64,000 nucleotides of DNA from Alloalcanivorax marinus (GTDB taxonomy: Bacteria; Pseudomonadota; Gammaproteobacteria; Pseudomonadales; Alcanivoracaceae). The notes beneath the pieces are model-generated. The model did not search any database. It saw only the letters and a list, made by a program, of their open reading frames with translations, and was not told the origin of the DNA. Below, in pieces: positions 23,265 through 34,344 of this stretch (within the stretch, counting starts at the first letter, position 1; each line of letters begins with the position of its first letter). The stretch covers positions 248,001 through 312,000 of the forward strand of contig NZ_JAEKJB010000008.1 of assembly GCF_016785095.1 (NCBI RefSeq), read 5' to 3'. The translations under genes and the position numbers were made by a program.

Positions 23265-24578
23265 TTATTTGGGGCGGTTGTCGAAGACGTGTTTGGCTTT
23301 GCCTTCGGAGCGGGCCAGGGTGCCGGGGGCGGCCAGGTCCACTTTGGTGCTGATGCCGATGTGGGTTTTCACCCGGTGCTGCAGCTCCTTGACCACTTCC
23401 ACGGTGAGGGTTTCGGCCTGGGGCGCGGCTTCCGGTTTCAGTTCCACGCGCACGGTGACGTGGTCCAGGTTGCCTTCCTTTTCCACGTGGATTTCGTAGT
23501 GCGGGGCCAGGGCCTCGATCTTGAGAATCTGCTCTTCCACCTGGGTGGGGAACACATTGACGCCACGGATGATCAGCATGTCGTCGCTGCGGCCGGTGAT
23601 CTTGTCGATGCGGCGCATGGGGCGGGCCTGGCCGGGCAGCAGCCGGGTCAGGTCGCGGGTGCGGTAGCGGATGATCGGCAGGGCTTCCTTGCTGAGCGAG
23701 GTGAACACCAGCTCGCCGTATTCGCCGTCGGGCAGCACTTCGCCGGTTTCCGGGTTGATGATCTCCGGATAGAAGTGGTCTTCCCAGATGGTCGGGCCGT
23801 CCTTGGTTTCGATGCATTCCATGCCGACGCCGGGACCCATCACTTCGGAGAGGCCGTAGATGTCCAGGGCGTGGATGCCGAGACGCGCTTCCAGCTCCTC
23901 GCGCATGGTCTGGGTCCAGGGCTCGGCGCCGAAGATGCCCACCCGGAGGCTGGAGGCTTTCGGGTCCAGGCCCTGGCGCTCCATCTCGTCGGCGATGTTA
24001 AGCATGTAGGAGGGGGTGACCATGATGATGTCCGGCTTGAAGTCGTTGATCAGCTGGACTTGTTTCTCGGTCTGTCCGCCGGACATGGGGATCACGGTGC
24101 AACCCAGACGCTCGGCGCCGTAGTGGGCACCCAGGCCGCCGGTGAACAGGCCGTAGCCGTAGGCCACGTGCACCTTGTCACCGGCATGGCCGCCGCCGGC
24201 GCGGATCGAGCGCGCCATCACGTCGGACCAGACGTCGATGTCGTTCTGAGTGTAGGCCACCACGGTGGGTTTGCCGGTGGTGCCGCTGGAGGCGTGCACG
24301 CGCACCACTTCGCGCATGGGCACCGCCACCATGCCGAACGGGTAGTTGTCGCGCAGGTCATTCTTCACCGTGAACGGAAAGTGCCGCAGGTCGTCCAGGC
24401 TACGCAGGTCGTAGGGATGCACGCCGGCATCATCGAAGCTCTTCCGGTAGAAGGGCACGTTGTTGTAGGCGTGGGTAAGACTCCAGCGCATGCGGTCGAG
24501 CTGCAGCTCGCGGAGCTGGGCAACGTCGCTCATCTCCACCGAGTCGAAACGGTTCTCAAGGTTGAATGGCATATCCAT
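23265..24578 (-). CDS. paaK: Phenylacetate-CoA ligase
   Basis: 437 residues of the adenylate-forming family. The ATP motif is HASSGTTGKPTVVAYT (about residue 94), followed by YGLFTGGLGAHYG, DIYGLSEVMGPGVG and the C-terminal GRSDDMLIIRGVNVFPTQVE. It activates phenylacetate to phenylacetyl-CoA, the entry step of the aerobic paa pathway. Length matches the family. It lies 55 bp after paaJ and is the last gene of the paaG-paaI-paaJ-paaK run; a second ATG two codons in is possible. Confidence 0.96.
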   Translation of the reverse strand: MDMPFNLENRFDSVEMSDVAQLRELQLDRMRWSLTHAYNNVPFYRKSFDDAGVHPYDLRSLDDLRHFPFTVKNDLRDNYPFGMVAVPMREVVRVHASSGTTGKPTVVAYTQNDIDVWSDVMARSIRAGGGHAGDKVHVAYGYGLFTGGLGAHYGAERLGCTVIPMSGGQTEKQVQLINDFKPDIIMVTPSYMLNIADEMERQGLDPKASSLRVGIFGAEPWTQTMREELEARLGIHALDIYGLSEVMGPGVGMECIETKDGPTIWEDHFYPEIINPETGEVLPDGEYGELVFTSLSKEALPIIRYRTRDLTRLLPGQARPMRRIDKITGRSDDMLIIRGVNVFPTQVEEQILKIEALAPHYEIHVEKEGNLDHVTVRVELKPEAAPQAETLTVEVVKELQHRVKTHIGISTKVDLAAPGTLARSEGKAKHVFDNRPK

Positions 24579-24633
24579 CTCCGCCTCTCTTTATTCTCTA
24601 ATGAATGGGCGCGCCGCGCCCGGCTGCGTTGCT

Positions 24634-25838
<1,205 letters not shown>

Positions 25839-25842
<4 letters not shown>

Positions 25843-26300
25843 GCGTCGCTCTCCTGTTCATGAATCACCGGGCCACGGATTTTGTAGGACTTGCCACGGA
25901 ACAAAGCCACCAGCTCGCCGTCGCCGTTGGTGACGCGCACGTCGTAGACGCCGGTGCGGCCCTTGCGGGTCTGTTCCCTGGCGTCGGCGGTGAGGGTGTC
26001 GCCCAGCTTGCCCGGTGCCACGTATTCAATGGAGCAGCCGGAGGCCACGGTGGCTTCGTTATAGGAATTACAGGCGAAGGCGAAGGCGGAATCCGCCAGG
26101 GTGAAAATATAGCCACCGTGGCAGGAGTCGTGCCCCTGGATCATGGTCTCGGTGATCGGCATGGTGAGTACGGCGTGGCCCGGCGCCACACTCTGTACTT
26201 GCATGTTCAGGGCCTGGCTGGCGCGGTCACGGGCGTACATGGCGTCGGCGCATTGCCGTGCCAGGGCGCCGGCATCCACCGTGGCGGAGGACTCGGGCAT
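25839..26300 (-). CDS. paaI: Phenylacetic acid degradation hotdog thioesterase PaaI
   Basis: 153 residues of the hotdog thioesterase family, with the diagnostic GHDSCHGGYIFTLADSAFAFACNSYN segment (about residues 56-80) carrying the catalytic Asp. It releases CoA from stalled hydroxyphenylacetyl-CoA intermediates. It overlaps paaJ by an ATGA junction and lies 68 bp after paaG. Confidence 0.95.
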
Positions 26301-26368
26301 GGTACTGCTCTCCCTGGGGACCCCGGCGCCAGAACCGCCAAGGCCCCTCTGCGTATGTATTTATTGAC

Positions 26369-27184
26369 TTATTGGCCCGAGAATTTCGGGCTGCGTTTTT
26401 CCATGAAGGCGGCGACGCCTTCCCGGTAATCGGCGGTGCGGCCGGCCTGGCGCTGCAGGTCGCGCTCCAGGTCGAGCTGGGTGTCCAGATCGTTGGTGCC
26501 GCTTTCGTTAAGCGCCTGCTTGATCAACGCCAGCCCACGGGTGGGCTGGGTCGCCAGATGGGCGGCCAGGCCGGCGGCCTCGTCGCGCAGGGCCTCGTCG
26601 TCCACCACTTGCCAGATCAGGCCCCAGGCCTCGGCCTGCTCGGCGCTGAGCTTATCGCCCAACATGGCCAGACCCTTGGCCCGGGCCAGCCCCACCTGCC
26701 GGGGCAGCTGCCAGGTGCCGCCGGAATCCGGCACCAGGCCGATCTTGGCGAACGCCTGGGTAAAGCTGGCGGAGCGTGCCGCCAGCACCAGGTCGCAGGC
26801 CAGGGCGATGTTGGCGCCGGCACCGGCGGCCACGCCGTTGACCGCGCACACTACCGGTACCGGCAGGGCGGTAAGGGTGCGGATCAACGGGTTGTAGTAC
26901 GTCTCGATGGAATAACCCAGATCCGGCATCTCGGCGCCCGGCGCTCCGTCCTTAGGAGAAACAGCGCGGTCGGACAGATCCTGGCCGGCGCAGAAGCCAC
27001 GGCCGTTGCCGGTGAGCAGCAGCGCCCGACAATCGCCGGCTTCCACCGCCGCCTGCACCTCGGTAAGCGCCTGACGCACTTCCTGATGCATGGCTTCGTT
27101 GAAGCTGTTGAGCCGATCCGGACGGTTCAGGACCAGGGTGGCCACGCCGTCGCGGAGCGAGAATTCAATGGTGTCGTAGGCCAT
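26369..27184 (-). CDS. paaG: Ring 1,2-epoxyphenylacetyl-CoA isomerase
   Basis: 271 residues of the enoyl-CoA hydratase/isomerase (crotonase) family. Oxyanion-hole segments are LTGNGRGFCAGQDLSD and NGVAAGAGANIALACD, and PDSGGTWQLPR is typical of PaaG. It isomerises the phenylacetyl-CoA epoxide to an oxepin-CoA. The ATG at 27184 was chosen because MAYDTIEFSL fits the family start. It is first in its operon behind a recognisable promoter at 27258-27285. Confidence 0.94.
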   Translation of the reverse strand: MAYDTIEFSLRDGVATLVLNRPDRLNSFNEAMHQEVRQALTEVQAAVEAGDCRALLLTGNGRGFCAGQDLSDRAVSPKDGAPGAEMPDLGYSIETYYNPLIRTLTALPVPVVCAVNGVAAGAGANIALACDLVLAARSASFTQAFAKIGLVPDSGGTWQLPRQVGLARAKGLAMLGDKLSAEQAEAWGLIWQVVDDEALRDEAAGLAAHLATQPTRGLALIKQALNESGTNDLDTQLDLERDLQRQAGRTADYREGVAAFMEKRSPKFSGQ

Positions 27185-27257
27185 GGTACGCCTCTGTGCT
27201 GGCAGTGACTGGCTGACGAAAAAGCGGCCGCCCACGGCGAGCCGCGACCTGGTAACG

Positions 27258-27285
27258 AGCATAGCCCAAACATGACACCAGTCAA
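27258..27285 (-). promoter_or_regulatory. Sigma70-type promoter of the paaG operon
   Basis: On the minus strand TTGACT (27285-27280), a 16-base spacer and TATGCT (27263-27258) form a good promoter. The spacer contains GTGTCAT; its complement ATGACAC also occurs twice in the paaX-livK gap. The 320-bp gap 27185-27504 between paaG and paaY is otherwise AT-rich without a gene. Confidence 0.65.
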
Positions 27286-27504
27286 TACATAGTTATCCAA
27301 TTCATGTATCGCATTTAGATTAACTAGAAAACATCTACGCCACTTCTCAACCTAATTTTCCTTTTTTATCAGCCGGTTAGCGAAACCCTTAACGGGCACT
27401 CTCTAGTGTTACAAAACTGCCTGTTTGCTCGCCCTTTAGAGGTCATGTAGCTTAATCGGCCACCCCGTCACGGCCTTCGGGCCCGTTTTCCTGGAGATTT
27501 CCCC

Positions 27505-28107
27505 ATGCCCTGTTACCAGCTTGAAGGCATCACCCCCGTGATTCACCCGGACGCCTATGTGGACCCCACCGCCGTGTTGATCGGCGACGTGATCGTGGGC
27601 CCGGACTGCTACGTGGGCCCCTGCGCCAGCCTGCGCGGCGACTTCGGCCGCTTGATACTGGAGCGCGGCGCCAACCTGCAGGATACCTGCGTGATGCACG
27701 GCTTCCCCGGCACCGACACCATCGTCGAACAAGACGGCCACATCGGCCACGGAGCGGTGCTGCACGGCTGCCGCATCGGGCGCAATGCCATGGTGGGCAT
27801 GAACGCGGTGATCCTGGATTACGCGGAGATCGGCGAATCTTCCATCGTCGCCGCCGGCGCCCTGGTCAAGGGCCGCTTCAGCTGCCCGCCGCGCTCCATG
27901 GTGATCGGCGCCCCGGCGGTGGTGAAGCGCGAGCTCAGCGAGGAAGAAGTGCGCTGGAAATACGAAGGGACCCTGGAATACCAGGAGCTGGCGCGCCGCT
28001 ACCAGCGAGCCATGAAGCCCTGCGATCCACTCACCGAAATGGAAGCGGACCGCCCGCGCATGCAAACCAACAAGATCGCGCCGAAGGGCGAGAAGGCGGC
28101 GGGGTAA
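27505..28107 (+). CDS. paaY: Phenylacetic acid degradation protein PaaY (hexapeptide-repeat, gamma-carbonic-anhydrase fold)
   Basis: 200 residues of left-handed beta-helix hexapeptide repeats, e.g. IGDVIVGPDCYVGPCASLRGD. Three metal-ligand histidines are recognisable in VMHGFP, GHIGHGAV and LHGC. PaaY is a thioesterase-like/carbonic-anhydrase-fold accessory of the paa pathway. The C-terminal ~40 residues are helical and charged, as in other PaaY proteins. It is transcribed divergently from paaG. Confidence 0.93.
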   Translation: MPCYQLEGITPVIHPDAYVDPTAVLIGDVIVGPDCYVGPCASLRGDFGRLILERGANLQDTCVMHGFPGTDTIVEQDGHIGHGAVLHGCRIGRNAMVGMNAVILDYAEIGESSIVAAGALVKGRFSCPPRSMVIGAPAVVKRELSEEEVRWKYEGTLEYQELARRYQRAMKPCDPLTEMEADRPRMQTNKIAPKGEKAAG

Positions 28108-28125
28108 AAGCTGCAACATGTTCGC

Positions 28126-28198
28126 GTAGGAGCGACTTCAGTCGCGATGCCGTCCAGGCCGAACGCCAGGGCGGATCGCGGCTGAAGCCGCTCCTACA
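28126..28198. repeat. REP-type inverted pair
   Basis: Arms at 28126-28148 (GTAGGAGCGACTTCAGTCGC) and 28175-28198 are inverted copies of the REP unit around a 26-base spacer. The pair lies between the convergent paaY and paaX genes. Confidence 0.85.
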
Positions 28199-28226
28199 TT
28201 GTGCCGGCGGGATTGCGCCGATGAGG

Positions 28227-28281
28227 TGGTGCCGGCGGGGTGGTGCCGGCGGGGTGGTGCCGGCGGGGTGGTGCCGGCGAG
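28227..28281. repeat. Tandem repeat of a 14-bp unit
   Basis: The unit TGGTGCCGGCGGGG is repeated three times exactly (28227-28268) followed by a fourth partial copy to 28281. A degenerate unit precedes it near 28202. It lies just beyond the paaX stop and next to the REP pair. Copy number could vary between strains. Confidence 0.9.
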
Positions 28282-28285
28282 CGTG

Positions 28286-29212
28286 TCAGTCGAGGCCGCC
28301 GAAGCGCTGGTAGAAGCCGTCCCCGGCCTCCGGCAGCGGGCCCTGGGCGGTTTCGGCGTGCTGGCTGATCCAGGTTTCCGCGCCCTGGCCGGTGAGCCGG
28401 TAGAGGTTGCGGGCCAGTTGCCGGGCGGCGCGGCCTTCCCAATCGGCGGGCAACAGCTCGTCGGGTAACAGCGGATCGCGCAGCAGTAGTTTCCTGTATT
28501 CGTGGATCAGCAGGGTGCGCGCCAGGAAGCACTCCTTGGGAGACAGGTTCTTCTCCTTGCGCATCTGGTTCCACAGCGGACGGAACTGATTCAGAAACTC
28601 GCCATACCCCTCGGCCAGCTGATCCAGATTCCAGGCCTCGCGCACCAGGCGGCGCAGGGGCCGGGTGGCGAATTGATCCACGGTGTCGGTCTGGAACAGA
28701 ATGACGTCATCCAAAGCGCCCAGCTCCTGGAGGGAGGCGTTCAGCTCGGCCCGATCCACGCCCGGGTGCGCCAACACCGTGGGCGCGAAGGCGCCGAAGC
28801 CCATCCATTCCAGCTCCTGGCGCACATCACGACGGCGGTCAGCGTCCAGCTGGTTGAGCACCACCAGGGTCCAGGCACCGTCCCAGGCCGGCTGGCCTCC
28901 GGAGTAAACGCGCTTGAAGGCTTTTTCGAAGCGGCGCCGCCCGGCGCCGGTGAGGCCGTAGTAGCTGCGCCGGCCCACCTTCTCGGCGATCAGCCAGCCT
29001 TCGCGGGTGAGGCGGAACACGGAGGTGCGCACCAAGCGCTGATTGACGCCCATGGGCGCGAGCAGCTCGATCAGGCTGCCCAGCCAGACGGTGCCGCCCC
29101 GGGGCACGATGGCATCCCCGAACACGGTGATGATCAGTGAGCCGGTGCGCAGCGGGCGGCGCTGTTGAAAGCGTTTGATCAGCGTTTCCAGATGATCGGA
29201 CTGCAGGTCCAA
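28286..29212 (-). CDS. paaX: Phenylacetic acid catabolon repressor PaaX
   Basis: 308 residues from the TTG at 29212, close to the usual PaaX length. The N-terminal winged helix (RPLRTGSLIITVFGDAIVPRGGTVWLGSLIELLAPMGVNQRLVRTSVFRLTREGWL) and the GRRSYYGLTG segment are typical, followed by the PaaX C-terminal domain. It represses paa genes and is released by phenylacetyl-CoA. The TTG was preferred because it has GGTAGGG upstream and gives the normal N-terminus; an ATG at 29275 is in frame but has no ribosome site. Confidence 0.9.
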   Translation of the reverse strand: MDLQSDHLETLIKRFQQRRPLRTGSLIITVFGDAIVPRGGTVWLGSLIELLAPMGVNQRLVRTSVFRLTREGWLIAEKVGRRSYYGLTGAGRRRFEKAFKRVYSGGQPAWDGAWTLVVLNQLDADRRRDVRQELEWMGFGAFAPTVLAHPGVDRAELNASLQELGALDDVILFQTDTVDQFATRPLRRLVREAWNLDQLAEGYGEFLNQFRPLWNQMRKEKNLSPKECFLARTLLIHEYRKLLLRDPLLPDELLPADWEGRAARQLARNLYRLTGQGAETWISQHAETAQGPLPEAGDGFYQRFGGLD

Positions 29213-29362
29213 AACCCTACCCCCATTGCCGGAACGGTCCCTCGAAAAGATTCGACATACTACCAAACGGCCCATCTGTATGACACAAACAACACACGAA
29301 TTCCACGCTAAATCGGGGACTTGGCGGCATAGGTCCACTTTTATGACACATTAAACGCCGTA

Positions 29363-29391
29363 TTGACTTGCATGCCGTATCGCTTTATACC
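29363..29391 (+). promoter_or_regulatory. Sigma70-type promoter of the livK-type operon
   Basis: TTGACT (29363-29368), 17 bases and TATACC (29386-29391) form a good promoter 77 bp before the first gene. ATGACAC occurs just upstream at 29343-29349 and again at 29280-29286, and its complement lies in the paaG promoter spacer, so a shared PaaX operator is possible. Confidence 0.6.
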
Positions 29392-29467
29392 TGTGCCTAT
29401 CGACGGGCCCGATGGGACAACAGAGGCCCGCATAAGAACAACTGGCATACGCTCAAAAGGTGCGATA

Positions 29468-30625
29468 ATGAAAAGAACGCTGAAACAGCTGGCCGCTGGC
29501 GCGGTCACCGCCCTCGGTCTGACCCTGGCCACCGTGCCCGCCCAGGCCGCGGACACCATCCGAATCGGCTCCTTCCTTTCTGTTACCGGACCGGCCTCCT
29601 TCCTCGGCGATCCGGAATTGAAAACCCTGGAGTTGTACATCGACAAGATCAACGAACGCGGCGGCGTGCTCGGCAAACAGCTGGAGCTGATCCACTATGA
29701 CGACGCCGGTGACGCCTCCAAGGCACGCACCTTCGCCAACCGCCTGCTGCGCCAGGACCGCGTCGACCTGATCGTCGGCGGCTCCACCACCGGCGCCACC
29801 ATGGCGGCGGTGCCGCTGATCCAACAGGCCGGCGTGCCGTTCATCTCCCTGGCCGGCGCCGAGACCATCACCACCCCGGTGAAGAAATGGGTGTTCAAGA
29901 CCCCGCAGTCCGACCGTCAGGCAGCGCGCCGGATTCTGATGGACATGGAGGAACGCGGCCTCACCAAGATCGGCCTGATCTCCGGCACTGGCGGCTTCGG
30001 CGCCTCCGGTCGCAACGTGACCAAGGAAGAGGCCGGCAACTTCGGCATCGAGATCGTTGCCGACGAGACCTACAACCCGAAGGACACCGATACCACCGCC
30101 CAGCTCACCCGCATCCGCAACACCGACGGCGTGCAGGCGATTCTCAACTTCGACTTTGGTCAGGGCCCGGCGATCGTGACCCGCAACTACGCGCAACTGG
30201 GCATTGATCTGCCGTTCTACCAGTCCCACGGCGTGGCCTCCGACAGCTTCCTGGAACTGGCCGGCGACGCCGCCGAAGGCCTGCGCCTGCCCGCTTCCGC
30301 GCTGCTGGTGGCGGACAAGCTGCCGGAATCCGATCCCCAGTACGAAGTGCTGAACCGCTACAAGAGCGACTACGAAAGCCGCTATGACGAGTCGGTTTCC
30401 ACCTTTGGCGCCTACGCCTACGACGGCCTGCAACTGGCCATCCAGGCGATCAACAAGGCCGGCGGCACCGACAAGGCCAAGGTGCGCGACGCGCTGGAAA
30501 GCATCGACGGCGCCGTGGGCGTCACCGGCACCTACCGGATGAGCGCCGAGGACCACATGGGCCTCGACGCAGAATCCTTCCGCATCCTTCAGGTGGAGGA
30601 TGGCGACTGGGCGTTGACGGAATAA
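29468..30625 (+). CDS. livK: Branched-chain-type ABC transporter substrate-binding protein
   Basis: 385 residues with a signal peptide (MKRTLKQLAAGAVTALGLTLATVPAQAA) and the Leu/Ile/Val-type periplasmic fold: IRIGSFLSVTGPASFLGDPELKTLELYIDKINERGGVLGKQLEL and VDLIVGGSTTGATMAAVPLIQQ. The ligand pocket cannot be read. Divergence from paaX and its place within paa genes suggest uptake of phenylacetate or a related aromatic acid. The ATG at 29468 with AAGG upstream is the start consistent with the signal peptide. Confidence 0.9.
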   Translation: MKRTLKQLAAGAVTALGLTLATVPAQAADTIRIGSFLSVTGPASFLGDPELKTLELYIDKINERGGVLGKQLELIHYDDAGDASKARTFANRLLRQDRVDLIVGGSTTGATMAAVPLIQQAGVPFISLAGAETITTPVKKWVFKTPQSDRQAARRILMDMEERGLTKIGLISGTGGFGASGRNVTKEEAGNFGIEIVADETYNPKDTDTTAQLTRIRNTDGVQAILNFDFGQGPAIVTRNYAQLGIDLPFYQSHGVASDSFLELAGDAAEGLRLPASALLVADKLPESDPQYEVLNRYKSDYESRYDESVSTFGAYAYDGLQLAIQAINKAGGTDKAKVRDALESIDGAVGVTGTYRMSAEDHMGLDAESFRILQVEDGDWALTE

Positions 30626-30637
30626 TCCCAAGGCCGA

Positions 30638-30707
30638 ATCGCGACTGACGCCGCTCCTACCGGGCCGTGCCTGCCTGGCACGATGTAGGAGTGACTTCAG
30701 TCGCGAT
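30638..30707. repeat. REP-type inverted pair
   Basis: Arms at 30638-30660 and 30684-30707 carry the REP unit in the reverse mutual orientation to those at 280 and 28126. The element separates livK from livH within the transporter operon and may set different expression levels by stabilising the upstream transcript. Confidence 0.85.
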
Positions 30708-30765
30708 CCTCCGCCCCAGCCCCGTCCCCCGCCGCCCTCCTCCCACGACCATCCCGGGCAGAATC

Positions 30766-31641
30766 ATGTTCAGCGAATTTTTCCAGTTCACCTTCTCGGG
30801 GATCACCCTGGGCGCCATCTATGCGTTGGTGGCCCTGGGTTTCACCCTGATCTACAACGCCAGCCACGTGATCAACTTCGCCCAGGGCGAATTCCTGATG
30901 ATCGGCGGCATGGGCACCGTGGTCCTGATGGACGCCGGCGTGCCGATCTACTTCGCCATCCCCCTGGCCATCGCCATGGCCGGGGTGGCCGGCATCCTGC
31001 TGCACCGCCTGGCCATCGCGCCGGCCAAGAACGCCGACGTAGTGACGCTGATCATCATCACCATCGGCGCCTCCATCTTCCTGCGCGGGCTGGCGCAGGT
31101 GTTCTGGGGCAAGGAATACCATGCCCTGCCGAATTTCAGCGCCACCGAATCGATCAGCCTGGGCGGCGCCACCCTGCTCACCCAGAGTTTGTGGATTCTC
31201 GGCATCGCCGCGGTACTGGTCACCGCCCTGGGGCTGTTCTTCACCCGCACCGCCCTGGGCAAGGCACTGTTGGCCACCTCCATGAACAAGGACGCGGCCA
31301 GCCTGATGGGCATCAAGACCAGCGCCATCCTGATGATGGCGTTCGGCATCTCGGCGGTGATCGGCGCCGCCGCCGGCGTGATCGTGGCGCCCATCACCCT
31401 GACCTCCTATGACATCGGCATCATGCTCGGCCTGAAAGGCTTCATCGCCGCCGCCATCGGTGGCCTGGGCAGCAGTACCGGCGCCATTCTCGGTGGCCTG
31501 CTGCTGGGCCTGGCCGAAGCCTACACCGCCGGCTACATCTCGTCGGATTACAAGGACGCGGTGCCGTTCGTGATCATTCTGGCCATCCTGTTCTTCCTGC
31601 CCAACGGCCTGCTGGGCAGCCGCGCCGTGGAGCGAGTGTAA
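30766..31641 (+). CDS. livH: Branched-chain-type ABC transporter permease LivH
   Basis: 291 residues with about eight membrane segments and LivH signatures GAIYALVALGFTLIYNASHVINFAQGEFLM and GLKGFIAAAIGGLGSSTGAILGGLLLGLAE. The ATG at 30766 was chosen over a frame extending through the REP element. It overlaps livM by one base (TAATG). Confidence 0.94.
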   Translation: MFSEFFQFTFSGITLGAIYALVALGFTLIYNASHVINFAQGEFLMIGGMGTVVLMDAGVPIYFAIPLAIAMAGVAGILLHRLAIAPAKNADVVTLIIITIGASIFLRGLAQVFWGKEYHALPNFSATESISLGGATLLTQSLWILGIAAVLVTALGLFFTRTALGKALLATSMNKDAASLMGIKTSAILMMAFGISAVIGAAAGVIVAPITLTSYDIGIMLGLKGFIAAAIGGLGSSTGAILGGLLLGLAEAYTAGYISSDYKDAVPFVIILAILFFLPNGLLGSRAVERV

Positions 31642-32647
31642 TGAGCGAAGCGATTCCGCACCGTCCATCCCGGGTCCGGGCGCCCGCCAAATGGCCGGGC
31701 CTGCTGGCCCTGGCCGTGGTGTTGCTGGCGCTGCCGCTGTTCGCCGGCAACGACTACCACTACGACCTGATGATCAAGATCGCCCTGACCGCCGCCGTGG
31801 CGGTGGGCCTGAATCTGCTGGTGGGCTACGCCGGCCAGATCAGTCTGGGCCACGCGGCGTTCTACGCCGCCGGCGCCTACGGCAGCGCCCTGCTGGTGCA
31901 GAACCACGGGATCACGCCGGTGCCGGCCATGCTGCTGGCCGCCGCCGGGGTCGCGGTGCTGGCCTGGCTGGTGGGCAAACCGATCCTGCACCTCAAGGGC
32001 CATTACTTGTCCATGGCGACCCTGGGCCTGGGCGTGATCGCCGCCATCGTGCTCAACAACGAGGACCAGCTCACCGGCGGGCCGGACGGCCTGCCGGTGG
32101 CGCCACTGAGCGTATTCGGCCATGAGCTGAGCGTGTTCGGCAGCTATGATCTGTTCGGCCTCACCATCACCGGCACCCAGGTGTGGTACGGCATCGCCGC
32201 CGGCTTCCTGTTTCTGTCGGTGCTGTTCGCGTTGAACCTGATCGACTCGCCCCTGGGCCGCGCCCTGCGCGCCCTGCACGGCTCGGAGATCGCCGCCCAG
32301 GTGGCCGGCGTCGACACCGGCAAATTCAAGCTGCGGGTGTTCGTGATCTCCGCCGTCTACGCCAGCCTGGCGGGCAGCCTGTACGGCTACTATGGCGGCT
32401 TCATCACTCCCAACATCGCCTCGTTCACCCACTCCATCGAGCTGATCACCATCGTCGTGCTGGGCGGCATGGCGTCCACCTACGGGGTAATCCTGGGCGC
32501 CGCCATCCTGCTGCTGATTCCGCAGTTCCTGACCGGTTTCCAGGAGCTGGAGATGGTGCTGTTCGGCGCCATTCTGATGGCGGTAATGATCTTCATGCCG
32601 CGCGGCCTGGTACCGACCCTGGCGCGCCGCTTCCAGAAGGAGGCCCC

Positions 32648-32651
<4 letters not shown>
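31641..32651 (+). CDS. livM: Branched-chain-type ABC transporter permease LivM
   Basis: 336 residues with about ten membrane segments. LivM motifs are LNLLVGYAGQISLGHAAFYAAGAY and GRALRALHGSEIAAQVAGVDTGKFKLRVFVISAVYASLAGSLYG. It pairs with LivH in the membrane and overlaps livG by 4 bp, so the operon is tightly coupled. Confidence 0.94.
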
Positions 32652-33429
<778 letters not shown>

Positions 33430-33433
<4 letters not shown>

Positions 33434-34263
33434 ACGCCACCCTCTCCACGCCCGCCGCGCCCCGGAGTGAACAACGGTCGCGTGCCTTCGACGACGGCGC
33501 CACCCCCGGTGAACGCGCCGACGGCGGCGCCGGCCCCATCGCCGAGGGCGACACGCCCCTGCTGGACCTGAAGGGTATCCGCACCGGCTACGGTCGCATC
33601 GAGGCCCTGCACGGCCTGGACGTGGCCATCCACCCCGGCGAGACCGTGGCCCTGGTGGGCGCCAACGGCGCCGGCAAGTCCACCCTGCTGAGGGTGATCT
33701 CCGGCCTGCAACCGCTCACCGCCGGCACCGTCACCTTCGACGGCGAGGATCTGAACCGGCGCAAGGCCGCCGACCGGGTTCACCGCGGCATCGTTCAGGT
33801 GCCGGAAGGACGCCAGGTGTTCGCTGGCCTGTCCGTGGAGGACAACCTGATGCTGGGCGCCTTCAGCCGCCGCCGCGACAAGGGCGTGGCCGACGACCTG
33901 GAAGCCATGTACCGGCGCTTCCCGATCCTCAAGGAAAAGCGCCGCCTGCACGCCGGCAATCTGTCCGGCGGCCAGCAGCAGATGCTGGCCATGGGCCGGG
34001 CACTGATGGCGAAACCGCGCCTGCTGCTACTGGACGAACCGAGCATGGGCCTGGCGCCGCTGATCATCGAGGAGATCTTCGCCATCATCACGGAACTGAA
34101 ACGCGAAGGCATCACCATCTTCGTGGTCGAGCAGAACGCTTCGGAAGCCCTGGCCATCGCCGATCGCGGCTATGTGCTGGAAACCGGCGACATCGTCGCC
34201 ACCGGCAGCGGCGAGGCGCTGCTCAACGACGAGAGTGTGAAGGCCGCCTACCTGGGCGGCTGA
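33430..34263 (+). CDS. livF: Branched-chain-type ABC transporter ATP-binding protein LivF
   Basis: 277 residues with Walker A GANGAGKST, signature LSGGQQQMLAMGRAL, Walker B LLLLDEPSMGLAP and FVVEQNASEAL. It has about 43 extra N-terminal residues (polar, Ala/Gly/Pro-rich) before the first conserved strand, which LivF proteins usually lack. The ATG at 33430 overlaps livG by 4 bp and no better start is visible. It closes the transporter operon. Confidence 0.94.
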
Positions 34264-34300
34264 CCCGGCGGGCATTGAGCCCGCCCCGATTATCGAGCAG

Positions 34301-34335
34301 GCGCCGCGCGGGCCACCGCCGCGGCGCTTTTTTTT
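34301..34335 (+). terminator. Intrinsic terminator after livF
   Basis: GCGCCGC (34301-34307) pairs with GCGGCGC (34321-34327), followed by eight Ts. It lies 37 bp after the livF stop and before the convergent LysR gene. Confidence 0.85.
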
Positions 34336-34344
34336 GCTTCGCGG

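Noticed and set aside
28286..29338. Longer versions of paaX starting at 29338 or 29275
   Set aside because: They add residues not found in PaaX and lack ribosome-binding sites; the TTG at 29212 has a better upstream sequence and gives the normal length.
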